Source: Parcubacteria group bacterium GW2011_GWA2_47_8b | GTDB taxonomy: Bacteria > Patescibacteriota > Minisyncoccia > UBA6257 > WO2-44-18 | Direction: 5' to 3' | Assembly: GCA_001003205.1 (NCBI GenBank) | Contig: LCOU01000014.1 | Span: 1 to 16,270 of the forward strand | Length of the DNA stretch: 16,270 nucleotides | In this document: positions 1 through 5,925 of the stretch, piece after piece | Numbering within the stretch: position 1 is the stretch's first letter | How the letters are laid out: each line of letters opens with the position of its first letter | The notes under the pieces: generated by a model | What the model saw: only the letters and a program-made list of their open reading frames with translations | Database searches by the model: none | What the model was told of the DNA's origin: nothing | Position numbers and translations under genes: made by a program

Positions 1-86
1 CCGAAAAAATTCTGAACGGAGAGGTATCGCGCGGCACTACCGTGAAAGTCGCTTTTGATAATAATTTCATTTTCAAAAATGTTTAA
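1..86 (+). CDS. Clp-family AAA+ ATPase, C-terminal end (partial)
   Basis: The window opens inside a gene read in the frame starting at base 3. It encodes 27 residues beginning EKILNGEVSRGTTVKVAFD and ends at a TAA at 84-86. This matches the end of the small C-terminal domain of Clp/Hsp100 ATPases (ClpB, ClpC or ClpA), where a helix LAEKIL is followed by a G-E-hydrophobic turn, a G-x-T-V strand and a final beta strand. Such proteins are cytosolic hexameric unfoldases that feed ClpP or disaggregate proteins. The next gene's ATG at 79 overlaps this gene by 8 bp, which suggests translational coupling. Too little is visible to tell ClpB from ClpC. Confidence 0.7.
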   Translation, partial: EKILNGEVSRGTTVKVAFDNNFIFKNV

Positions 87-711
87 AAACATCAACAAAG
101 TGGTAAAAGTTTTCGTGATTGCCGACTTTTTTTACAATTCGGCTTTTTCCTCGTTCGCGCCGATTTTCGCCATTTTTATTACCGGACAAATTGCCGGCGG
201 TTCGGCCAGCGTCGCCGGTTTCGCGACAGCTATTTATTGGGCGGTTAAATCAATCTGCCAGTTGCCGATCGCCCGTTTTTTGGACAGAACCGACGGCGAA
301 CACGACGATTTCTGGGCGATGTTTGTCGGTTATTTTTTGAGCGGTTTGGTGCCGATAGCTTACATTTTTGTCAGGGAGCCGTGGCACTTATATGCTATCC
401 AGGGTGTTTACGGGTTTATTATGGCTTGGGTGGTGCCCGCTTGGTACTCAATTTTCACCAGGCACGTTAATAAGTGGCGCATCAGCTTTGAATGGAGTTT
501 GGAAAGCGTTTTCTCGGTGGGGTTAGCCACCGCGGGGGCGGCGGCTCTCGGCGGTTTTATGGTAGACAGACTGGGCTTCCAGACTTTGTTTTTGGCCGCC
601 GGTGTGTTGGCGATGTTAACTTCGTTGCTATTTCTTACTCTTAGACCCAGTTTGTTTGGCCGGAACCATCAAGACAGGGTGTTACCCGAACGCCGGCATC
701 AAAATTTCTAG
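79..711 (+). CDS. Half-size MFS-like membrane protein (about six TM helices)
   Basis: The product has 210 residues from the ATG at 79; a TTG at 55 would add eight residues but lies deeper inside the clp gene. Roughly six hydrophobic helices are visible. Between helices 2 and 3 the loop LPIARFLDRTDGEHDD resembles the cytoplasmic signature loop of the major facilitator superfamily (G-x-x-x-D-R-x-G-R-R in full transporters). Another helix reads GGFMVDRLGFQTLFLAAGVLAML, also MFS-like. A normal MFS protein has 12 helices and about 400 residues, so this is half size. It is not visibly broken: it ends in a polar tail and a TAG at 709-711, and polX starts 6 bp later. The substrate cannot be inferred. 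It could be a small CPR-specific MFS-fold protein that dimerises, or a decayed transporter. Confidence 0.7.
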   Translation: MFKNINKVVKVFVIADFFYNSAFSSFAPIFAIFITGQIAGGSASVAGFATAIYWAVKSICQLPIARFLDRTDGEHDDFWAMFVGYFLSGLVPIAYIFVREPWHLYAIQGVYGFIMAWVVPAWYSIFTRHVNKWRISFEWSLESVFSVGLATAGAAALGGFMVDRLGFQTLFLAAGVLAMLTSLLFLTLRPSLFGRNHQDRVLPERRHQNF

Positions 712-717
712 TCCTCA

Positions 718-2460
718 ATGAAGGTTTCTAATCAGGAGATAGCAAATATCTTGTATGAAATCGGGGAGTATTTGGAGATGCAGGACGTGGCGTTCAAACC
801 GCGCGCCTACGAAAAAGCCGCCCAAACAATAGAATCCCTGGCAGAGGACGCCGGAGATATTTATAAGAAGGGCGGGCTAAAAGCATTGGAAAATATTCCC
901 GGCATCGGGGTTTCTATTGCCGAAAAAATAGAGGAATTGTTGAAAACCGGAAAATGCCAAGAACACGAATTACTGAAGAAAAAAACGCCCGTTGATCTCG
1001 CCAATTTGACCAAAGTGGAAGGATTGGGCCCCAAGAAGATAAAAGTTTTATACCAAAAACTCAAAATAAAAAACATCGGGGATTTGGAGAAAGCGGCCAA
1101 GGCCGGCAAAATCGCCGCGTTGGAGGGTTTCGGAGAAAAGAGCGAACAAAATATTTTAAAAGGATTGGAATTTTTAAAAAAAGGCAGCGGCCGTTTTCCT
1201 TTGCCGCTGATAATGGGCAACATTATGGAATTGCGCAATCGTTTGAAGAGTTTGAAGGATGTTGAGAGGTTGGAGGTGGCCGGTTCGGTGCGTCGTTATA
1301 AAGAAACGGTTGGTGACGCGGATATTTTGGTGATTTCCAAAAATCCGAAACCGATTATGGACTATTTTGTTTCAATGCCGGAAGTGGCGCATGTTTACGC
1401 CCACGGCCCGACCAAATCCGCCGTCAAACTTAAGAGTGGCTTGGATGTTGATGTGCGGATTGTGCCGGAAGAATCTTATGGCGCGGCATTGATGTATTTT
1501 ACCGGCTCTAAAGACCACAATGTCGCTTTGCGAGAGTTGGCGATTAAAAAGGGATACACGCTCAACGAATACGGGCTGTTCAAGGGAACCAAGGAGAAAA
1601 AAGGAAAACTGGCGGCGGGGAAAACTGAAGAAGAAATTTATCGTGTACTTGGCTTGGAATATATTGAGCCCGAAATGCGCGAAATGACCGGCGAAATAGA
1701 ACTGGCGCAAAAGAACAGCCTTCCAAAGATTATCGGTTATGGCGACTTGAAGGGGGATTTGCAAGTACAGACCAATTGGACCGACGGCGAAAAATCAATT
1801 GAGGAAATGGCGATGGCGGCGATGAAAATAGGGTTGGAATATATCGCGATAACCGATCACACCAAACGGCTGGCGATGACGCACGGGTTGGATGAAAAGC
1901 GCCTCATGAAACAAATGCAAGAAATTGACGAGCTAAATCGTAAATTTAAAATTAAAAATACAGAATTTAAAATTCTAAGAAGTACGGAGTGTGATATTTT
2001 GGAAGACGGCAGTTTGGATTTGCCAGACGAAATCTTAAAAAAACTGGATGTCGTGGGAGCTTCGGTGCATTCGCATTTTAATTTGTCGGAAATTGAGCAA
2101 ACTAAGCGTGTCTGTCGGGCAATGAAGAATCCCAACGTGGACATAATTTTTCATCCCACCGGCCGGATAGTCGGCCGTCGGGAGGCGTATAATTTAGATA
2201 TGAGTACCATCATTAAGACGGCCAAAGAAACCTGTACGATACTGGAAATTAACGGCTCGGATCGGCTGGACCTGCGCGATCAATATATCCGGATGTGCGT
2301 TGATGCGGGGGTTAAAATGTCCATTGATTCTGACGCCCACAATGACTCGCAACTTTATTTTAGCGGTTTTGGAATCGCGCAAGCGCGCCGCGGTTGGGCG
2401 ACTAAGAACGATATCATCAACGCCTGGTCGGTTGATAAAATGCTTAGTTTTCTGAAATAA
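718..2460 (+). CDS. polX: DNA polymerase/3'-5' exonuclease PolX (Pol beta + PHP)
   Basis: Family X DNA polymerase of 580 residues, the usual length for bacterial PolX, a gap-filling enzyme of base-excision repair. The N-terminal 8-kDa-like domain carries helix-hairpin-helix motifs: IPGIGVSIAEKI near 60-75, VEGLGPKKI near 100 and LEGFGEKSEQNI near 138. The nucleotidyltransferase core shows GSVRRYKETVGDADILV with catalytic D200 and D202, then the third acidic strand DVDVRIV with D245. A C-terminal PHP domain starts near 340. It keeps ITDH, an acidic ECDI, ASVHSHF, HPTGR and SDAH metal ligands, but the first motif, normally D-L-H-x-H-T/S, reads DLQVQT (Q349, Q351). The gene follows the MFS-like gene by 6 bp and dedA starts 1 bp after its TAA, so it belongs to one transcription unit. 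No clear SD precedes the ATG. Confidence 0.95.
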   Translation: MKVSNQEIANILYEIGEYLEMQDVAFKPRAYEKAAQTIESLAEDAGDIYKKGGLKALENIPGIGVSIAEKIEELLKTGKCQEHELLKKKTPVDLANLTKVEGLGPKKIKVLYQKLKIKNIGDLEKAAKAGKIAALEGFGEKSEQNILKGLEFLKKGSGRFPLPLIMGNIMELRNRLKSLKDVERLEVAGSVRRYKETVGDADILVISKNPKPIMDYFVSMPEVAHVYAHGPTKSAVKLKSGLDVDVRIVPEESYGAALMYFTGSKDHNVALRELAIKKGYTLNEYGLFKGTKEKKGKLAAGKTEEEIYRVLGLEYIEPEMREMTGEIELAQKNSLPKIIGYGDLKGDLQVQTNWTDGEKSIEEMAMAAMKIGLEYIAITDHTKRLAMTHGLDEKRLMKQMQEIDELNRKFKIKNTEFKILRSTECDILEDGSLDLPDEILKKLDVVGASVHSHFNLSEIEQTKRVCRAMKNPNVDIIFHPTGRIVGRREAYNLDMSTIIKTAKETCTILEINGSDRLDLRDQYIRMCVDAGVKMSIDSDAHNDSQLYFSGFGIAQARRGWATKNDIINAWSVDKMLSFLK

Positions 2461-2461
2461 A

Positions 2462-3133
2462 ATGGACGGAGGGCTACTTGGACTTGTCAGCGATTACGTC
2501 AGCAATTACGGCTATCTGGCGGTTTTCGCCCTGGTTTTTTTGCAGGAATTAGGCGTGCCCAATCCGGTTCCCAATGAACTGGTTTTGATTTTTGCCGGAG
2601 CGCTTACTTCCATTGGGGGATTAAGTTTCTGGCTGACATTTTTAACAGCGGTTTCAGCCGACATTATCGGGACAACTATTCTATTTTCCGCCTTTTACTT
2701 CTTTGAGCACTATATTATGGAAAAAATTTCCAAATGGCTGCCGCTGAATAAAAAACTGGAAAAAATTAAGGCGACAATTTTAAAACGCGGACGCTGGGGA
2801 ATATTTTTGGGAAGATTGATGCCGTACTTGCGCGGCTATGTTTCGGCGGCGGCTGGCGTGCTGAATTTGCCTTACCGCGTGTTTTTGCCGATGGTGATAA
2901 TTTCAGCGGTGCTTTGGAGCGGCGGCTACGTGGTTCTGGGGCATTTTCTTGGTACTCAATGGGAGACCGTGGCGGAGGTCGTTGAGCAATACAAGTGGAG
3001 TTTTGTGGCGGTTGTTGTTTCGATTCTAGCTCTTTGGTTTTATTGGCGGTCTCGGCAAAGGCGGAAAAATGTTGTAAAATTAGAAAATGAGAAAAGTGAT
3101 ATCGGCGGGAATAATAATTTTCCGAAAGTCTAA
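2462..3133 (+). CDS. DedA family (VTT domain) membrane protein
   Basis: The product has 223 residues with 4-5 hydrophobic segments. DedA/SNARE-associated features are visible: an N-terminal re-entrant region with FLQELGVPNPVPNELVLIFAG, then a basic amphipathic stretch (KLEKIKATILKRG), then the typical GRWGIFLGRLMPYLRGYVSAAAGVLNLPYRVFL, in which the arginine in F-x-G-R and the G-x-x-x-M loop are characteristic of the family. DedA proteins act in the cytoplasmic membrane, and several are linked to undecaprenyl-phosphate or phospholipid translocation and to proton-motive-force maintenance; the substrate here is unknown. The ATG lies 1 bp after the polX stop. The last 47 bp overlap the downstream Nudix gene in another frame, encoding a Lys/Arg/Asn-rich tail. 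Confidence 0.9.
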   Translation: MDGGLLGLVSDYVSNYGYLAVFALVFLQELGVPNPVPNELVLIFAGALTSIGGLSFWLTFLTAVSADIIGTTILFSAFYFFEHYIMEKISKWLPLNKKLEKIKATILKRGRWGIFLGRLMPYLRGYVSAAAGVLNLPYRVFLPMVIISAVLWSGGYVVLGHFLGTQWETVAEVVEQYKWSFVAVVVSILALWFYWRSRQRRKNVVKLENEKSDIGGNNNFPKV

Positions 3134-3533
3134 AGGAGACTGTAAGTTTTTGCTGTTATATCACGGCCATAATTATTGGAACTTCCCCAAGGGAAAGCTG
3201 GAAGCAACCGAACGAAGCTGGCAGGCGGCGCTTCGCGAGGTCCGGGAAGAGACCGGATTAAAGTCGTCCGAGCTAAAGTTTGTGGAGAATTTTAAGGCCT
3301 ACGAGCGTTTTACGTTTGGCGGGGCCAAGAACAAGGTTTTCAAAATAGTGATTTTGTACCTGGCGGAGACTCACCAGCCTAACATCACCGTTTCCAATGA
3401 ACATGAGGGGTACGGCTGGTTCACTTTTAGCGAGGCCAAGAAGGCAATGAGCCGTTATCCGGAAAACATCCGGATTTTAACCACCGCTTACGAATTTTTA
3501 CGCAAGGACGTCAGGCCCTTGACGAAAAGATAA
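3087..3533 (+). CDS. Nudix hydrolase (Ap4A-hydrolase-like)
   Basis: Cytosolic hydrolase of 148 residues with a perfect Nudix box at 36-58: G-x5-E-x7-REVREETGL (G36, E42, R50-L58). This binds divalent metal and cleaves nucleoside diphosphates linked to another moiety. The preceding YWNFPKGKLE is typical of the diadenosine tetraphosphate hydrolase/MutT-like subgroup, so Ap4A or damaged nucleotides are plausible substrates (family knowledge, not shown here). The ATG at 3087 lies inside the dedA 3' end (47-bp overlap), which argues for coupled translation and membership in the polX-dedA run. The -35 box of the next gene lies inside the last codons of this gene. Ends with TAA at 3531-3533. Confidence 0.93.
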   Translation: MRKVISAGIIIFRKSKGDCKFLLLYHGHNYWNFPKGKLEATERSWQAALREVREETGLKSSELKFVENFKAYERFTFGGAKNKVFKIVILYLAETHQPNITVSNEHEGYGWFTFSEAKKAMSRYPENIRILTTAYEFLRKDVRPLTKR

Positions 3534-3547
3534 TCACGTGCTATAAC
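3519..3547 (+). promoter_or_regulatory. Sigma70-type promoter of the secreted zincin-like gene
   Basis: TTGACG (3519-3524), a 17-bp spacer and TATAAC (3542-3547). The -35 box lies within the end of the Nudix gene. The predicted start near 3554 leaves a leader of about 40 nt before the GTG at 3594. Together with the terminator downstream it makes the gene an independent unit. Confidence 0.7.
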
Positions 3548-3593
3548 CACAGCAGTTATTTGAACCTTTCAAACCCTTACAAGGAGGTTGGCC

Positions 3594-4274
3594 GTGAAGA
3601 GCTTCGGACTTCTGTTCGCGGTGGTCTGTGTCGGTTGCGGCGGCAGCGGCGGTGGTGATGGCGCGGTTCCTCCGGTACCCGGTCACTGCGAGGACGTGAG
3701 TCGTCTTGATACCTCGCACGAGCCGACGGAGAATCCAGTCTGGTACTTCAACGCGAGCCATTTCGACAATTTCGGCACCAGGTGGCCGGACGCCAACGTC
3801 CACGTTCGTTTCAACCTTCCCGTCGTGAACGGGAGTTGGGACGAGAACTGGATGCCTCCGGCCATTACCGACGGGGTGTTCGCGGAGGTCAACGGCCTGA
3901 TCGCGGCCAACGGCGGCACGATGCGGTTGATAGTCTGGGACTGGAACACCGACCCCAATGCCACGATTGGCATTGAGGTCTATGACGCCTCGCTGTCGCC
4001 GACGCTGGGGCATGGAATCGATACGTCCGTGTCCTGGGACAACGACACCCACGAGATCGCCTACGCATCGGTAAGCCTCGGCGTGTTCTACGACGACAGC
4101 TGCAAGCGGGCCTTGCTGAAGGGTGGACTGCTTCAAGCGGTCGGTTTTGCCGGCTACACCAGCGACGGCGGCGTGATGGATGCTGAAATCTACAACGCTG
4201 TCGTGACGGACATCGTCAGGGACACCATCGCTGGTCTCTACGCGGTGCCCCCAGGAACAATCTTTGCGCCCTAA
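3594..4274 (+). CDS. Secreted, putative lipoprotein resembling a matrixin-type zincin without zinc ligands
   Basis: The product has 226 residues from the GTG at 3594, chosen because a strong AAGGAGG (3581-3587) sits 6 nt upstream; the in-frame TTG at 3588 is too close to it. The N-terminus MKSFGLLFAVVCVGCGGSGGG is a short signal peptide followed by Cys-Gly-Gly-Ser; the lipobox (CVGC) is imperfect, so lipid attachment is likely but unproven. Residues near 175-205 read ALLKGGLLQAVGFAGYTSDGGVMDAE. This aligns by eye with the matrixin active site and Met-turn (x-L-x-H-E-x-G-H-x-x-G-x-x-H ... VM), but the three zinc His and the Glu are replaced by G, Q, G and G while the Gly and VMD are kept. No other domain is recognised. 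Base composition is clearly GC-richer than the flanking genes, with G/C-rich third positions. It has its own promoter and terminator. Confidence 0.8.
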   Translation: MKSFGLLFAVVCVGCGGSGGGDGAVPPVPGHCEDVSRLDTSHEPTENPVWYFNASHFDNFGTRWPDANVHVRFNLPVVNGSWDENWMPPAITDGVFAEVNGLIAANGGTMRLIVWDWNTDPNATIGIEVYDASLSPTLGHGIDTSVSWDNDTHEIAYASVSLGVFYDDSCKRALLKGGLLQAVGFAGYTSDGGVMDAEIYNAVVTDIVRDTIAGLYAVPPGTIFAP

Positions 4275-4278
4275 GCGC

Positions 4279-4311
4279 AAAATCCCCCGAAGTAATTCGG
4301 GGGATTTTTTT
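4279..4311. terminator. Bidirectional rho-independent terminator between converging genes
   Basis: Stem TCCCCCGAA (4283-4291), loop GTAA, stem TTCGGGGGA (4296-4304), flanked by an A run on the left and seven Ts on the right, so it can work on both strands. It ends the secreted-protein gene (+) and the infC-rpmI-rplT operon (-). Its core is almost identical to the terminator after argS at 10155-10182. Confidence 0.9.
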
Positions 4312-4320
4312 AATTCAAGT

Positions 4321-4665
4321 TTATTTAACCGCCTCAACTACTTTTTCAAAAACTTTTGGTTCAAACTCGGCGAGATTCGCCAAAATCTTCCTATCCAGTT
4401 TTATGTTGTGTTTGCGCAGAGCCGATATTAACCTGCTGTATTTAGTTCCAGCGGCGCGGCTGGCGGCGTTAATTTTGACATTCCAAAGCTGGCGAAAAAC
4501 ACGCTTTCTTTCCTTTCGGCCGCGAAAGGCATGTTCCCAAGCATGAAGCAAGGCTTCCTTAGCCGCGGCTTCTTTGGATTTGCGGCCCCAGCGAAACCCC
4601 TTCGTGTATTTGAGCAAACTCTCTCTTTTTTTGTGGGCGATAGTGCCTCGTTTAACCCTGGTCAT
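4321..4665 (-). CDS. rplT: 50S ribosomal protein L20
   Basis: The product has 114 residues, the normal L20 length (about 115-120). It begins MTRVKRGTIAHKKRESLLK and contains the characteristic G-x-R-x-x-x-x-x-x-A-x-E-A-L-L-H-A-W-E-H-A-F-R-G-R-K-x-R-K-R pattern, followed by INAASRAAGTKYSRLISAL and IKLDRKILANLAEFEP. L20 binds 23S rRNA early in 50S assembly. It is the last gene of infC-rpmI-rplT; its ATG shares one base with the rpmI stop (TAATG), indicating coupled translation. In some bacteria L20 represses this operon; no such site was identified here. Confidence 0.97.
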   Translation of the reverse strand: MTRVKRGTIAHKKRESLLKYTKGFRWGRKSKEAAAKEALLHAWEHAFRGRKERKRVFRQLWNVKINAASRAAGTKYSRLISALRKHNIKLDRKILANLAEFEPKVFEKVVEAVK

Positions 4666-4844
4666 TAGAAAGAAATATATTTTCTAAACATCCGTCTGTC
4701 AACCGCGCTTACTAAACTGTCGCCTTTGCGATGAAGCTGGCGGGCATTTTTTTTGGCGCGACAATGGCCCTGCCCCATCGTGCGTTTTATCAACTTGCCG
4801 GTTTTCGTAACCCGTATTCTGCTGGCAACGCTGTTCCTGCTCAT
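4665..4844 (-). CDS. rpmI: 50S ribosomal protein L35
   Basis: Small gene of 59 codons between infC and rplT. The translation MSRNSVASRIRVTKTGKLIK, then RTMGQGHCRAKKNARQLHRK, then GDSLVSAVDRRMFRKYISF fits L35: a basic N-terminus, the R-hydrophobic-x-V-T-x-T-G-K motif, a short basic centre and a C-terminal Lys/Arg helix. L35 is a structural 50S protein. The order infC-rpmI-rplT is the conserved bacterial one. The ATG is 4 bp after the infC TAA and the TAA overlaps the rplT ATG by one base. It is more diverged than usual (GQGHC in place of the common G-K-x-H), but position and motif make the call safe. Confidence 0.92.
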   Translation of the reverse strand: MSRNSVASRIRVTKTGKLIKRTMGQGHCRAKKNARQLHRKGDSLVSAVDRRMFRKYISF

Positions 4845-4848
4845 TGTT

Positions 4849-5388
4849 TTAGTTTTTTACCACCTGCATATAGATGCCGCGCCCGCCAACCTTGGGCTCG
4901 GTAATTATTTTATGCTCGGGGTTAATCATTGTTATAAATTGATTCAATTTTTCTTTCGCAAAATCCTTGTTGGCTTTTTCCCGGCCCCGCAGCGTCATTA
5001 CGATTTCCACTTGGTTGCCTTCGGCCATAAATTTATTAACCCTGTCGGCTTTCATTTGGAGGTCGTGGGCCGCTTCGCGGATACTGATTTGCACCTGCTT
5101 CATTTCCTGGCCTTTCTGTTGAGCGCGCTGTTTCTTCAGCTTTTTTTCCTGCTGATAGCGAAACTTATCAAAGCTCATTATGCGAGCCACCGGGGGTTTG
5201 GCCGAAGCCGCGATTTCTATCAGGTCCAGGCCTTTTTCTTTGGCGAGGGCGATAGCGGCGTCTTTGGCCATTTTTCCCAGACTCTTGCCGCTTTCATCAA
5301 TTACCATCACTTCCGGAGCCGTTATTTGGTTGTTGATTCGTGGATTTTGGATAAATACAAATATACCAGGCGTTCCTGATAAAGTCAA
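4849..5388 (-). CDS. infC: Translation initiation factor IF-3 (start codon uncertain)
   Basis: The N-domain signature PRINNQITAPEVMVIDESGK, the linker PPVARIMSFDKFRYQQEKKLKKQ and the C-domain (KQVQISIREAAHDLQMKADR ... GNQVEIVMTLRGREKA ... PKVGGRGIYMQVVKN) identify IF-3, which binds the 30S subunit and checks the start codon. The longest frame opens at a TTG at 5388 and gives 179 residues. That TTG is itself the start of a consensus -35 box (TTGACT, with TATATT 17 bp on), so transcripts from this promoter cannot contain it. From the predicted transcript start near 5353 there is no in-frame ATG, GTG or TTG before PRINN; the first candidate is an ATC at 5352 (codon 13). IF-3 genes are known for AUU/AUC-type starts used in autoregulation. 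First gene of infC-rpmI-rplT. Confidence 0.93.
   Translation of the reverse strand: MTLSGTPGIFVFIQNPRINNQITAPEVMVIDESGKSLGKMAKDAAIALAKEKGLDLIEIAASAKPPVARIMSFDKFRYQQEKKLKKQRAQQKGQEMKQVQISIREAAHDLQMKADRVNKFMAEGNQVEIVMTLRGREKANKDFAKEKLNQFITMINPEHKIITEPKVGGRGIYMQVVKN
5360..5388 (-). promoter_or_regulatory. Proximal sigma70-type promoter of the infC operon
   Basis: On the minus strand TTGACT (5388-5383), exactly 17 bp, then TATATT (5365-5360). The start would be near 5353, at the very beginning of the IF-3 reading frame, giving an essentially leaderless message. Confidence 0.7.
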
Positions 5389-5412
5389 AATTTGTGGAAG
5401 TGGCCGGAGTTG
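5388..5412 (-). repeat. 25-bp direct-repeat copy of the tmRNA 3' end
   Basis: Identical over 25 bp to 5618-5642, which spans the 3' acceptor strand, the discriminator and part of the T arm of tmRNA. Here the match stops inside the T arm (next bases GGGAG instead of AACCGG), so it is a fragment and not a second tmRNA. It overlaps the -35 box of the proximal infC promoter by one base. Duplicated tmRNA 3' ends are the usual mark of integrase attachment sites. Confidence 0.7.
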
Positions 5413-5617
5413 GGAGTAGAGTTTTCTACACCTTCGTCGTCGCGCCTAAAAATTATCTCATTTTTTGGCTTCTAAGTCCGACTCTGGTTCGAATCCTATA
5501 CCCCAGGATAGTTAAAAATATAGCAAGTAACCTTGATAAAGTCAAAAGAATGTAGGTGCGGCTTCGGTTCAACTCCGTCCGTGAAATTCAAACGCCGCTC
5601 TTTATGGGGCGGCATTT
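5413..5617. other. Non-coding spacer with tRNA-like T-arm fragments
   Basis: The spacer between the two tmRNA-end copies contains no convincing gene. It holds a T-loop-like GGTTCGAATCC (5486-5496, + strand) and CGGTTCAACTCCG (5565-5577, + strand); the latter is identical to 13 bases of the tmRNA T arm but inverted relative to it. Neither can be extended into a cloverleaf: the T stems mispair and no matching acceptor strand was found upstream. A short hairpin GTAGA-AAAC-TCTAC lies near 5417-5430. These look like remnants of RNA genes. Confidence 0.45.
5517..5545 (-). promoter_or_regulatory. Distal sigma70-type promoter of the infC operon
   Basis: A second copy of the same arrangement: TTGACT (5545-5540), 17 bp, TATATT (5522-5517), with the same TTTGACTTTATCA context as the proximal promoter 157 bp downstream. 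Its transcript would carry a leader of roughly 120-160 nt across the tmRNA-end copy. It lies just beyond the tmRNA terminator. Confidence 0.65.
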
Positions 5618-5618
5618 A
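5586..5618 (-). terminator. Probable terminator of the smpB-ssrA transcript
   Basis: Immediately downstream of the tmRNA 3' end on the minus strand, AAAT-GCCGC, a 10-nt loop, GCGGC-GTTT, then a moderately T-rich stretch (TTTGAATTTC). Both the GC stem and the flanking A/T bases pair. The T run is imperfect. Confidence 0.6.
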
Positions 5619-5642
5619 AATTTGTGGAAGTGGCCGGAGTTG
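5618..5642 (-). repeat. Native tmRNA 3' end, second copy of the 25-bp direct repeat
   Basis: This copy lies in the intact tmRNA gene and extends 7 bp beyond its 3' end. The spacing between equivalent bases of the two copies is 230 bp. The intervening DNA holds the tmRNA terminator, the distal infC promoter and tRNA-like fragments, but no gene. Confidence 0.7.
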
Positions 5643-5925
5643 AACCGGCATCCAAAATATTTCTGAAATACCATCGACAAGTTTAAGTTTTTGCCACGCT
5701 GAAATTTAATCCCGTTAGAGGCGTAGCCCTCTAAGCGGGACGAGTCCTAGGTATAACACCGGTGATGGCCCGATAGGACATCAGACCGCCGATGGCTTAC
5801 GCGGTTAAGCGTAGGCTAACGCCAATTTTTGGTTAGCAGTTAAATTGTTTGCCAAAGTTTTACGAGGTTCGGCAACTCGACCTGCAGTATTTTAGAAGGG
5901 TATTCTGTCGAAGCCCGTCACTCCC
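5625..5925 (-). ncRNA. ssrA: Transfer-messenger RNA (tmRNA), tag ANNLTANQKLALAYA
   Basis: The ends form a 7-bp acceptor stem: 5' GGGAGUG (5925-5919) with 3' CACUUCC (5632-5626), plus discriminator A at 5625. CCA is not encoded (CAA follows). The 5' end continues GGGCUUCGAC and the 3' end has the T arm CCGGUUCAACUCCGG. The tag reading frame lies at 5852-5805: resume codon GCA, then ANNLTANQKLALAYA and UAA; the ALAYA end fits the hydrophobic ALAA-type degron read by Clp proteases. Function: with SmpB and EF-Tu it enters ribosomes stalled on broken mRNA, adds the tag and releases them. The first base is the last base of the smpB stop codon, so both probably come from one transcript that is cut by RNase P. 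Length is about 301 nt before CCA addition. Confidence 0.95.

Noticed and set aside
3534..4337. Long minus-strand reading frame of 267 codons opposite the secreted-protein gene
   Set aside because: The plus strand has a promoter, a strong SD, a signal peptide and a terminator; the antisense frame is a by-product of GC-rich third positions and encodes no recognisable domain.
4753..5379. Plus-strand frame of 208 codons opposite infC/rpmI
   Set aside because: It is fully antisense to clearly recognised infC and rpmI and has no family features.
5413..5617. A complete tRNA gene around the T-loop-like sequences
   Set aside because: The T stems mispair beyond 2-3 bp and no matching acceptor, D or anticodon arms could be found on either strand.
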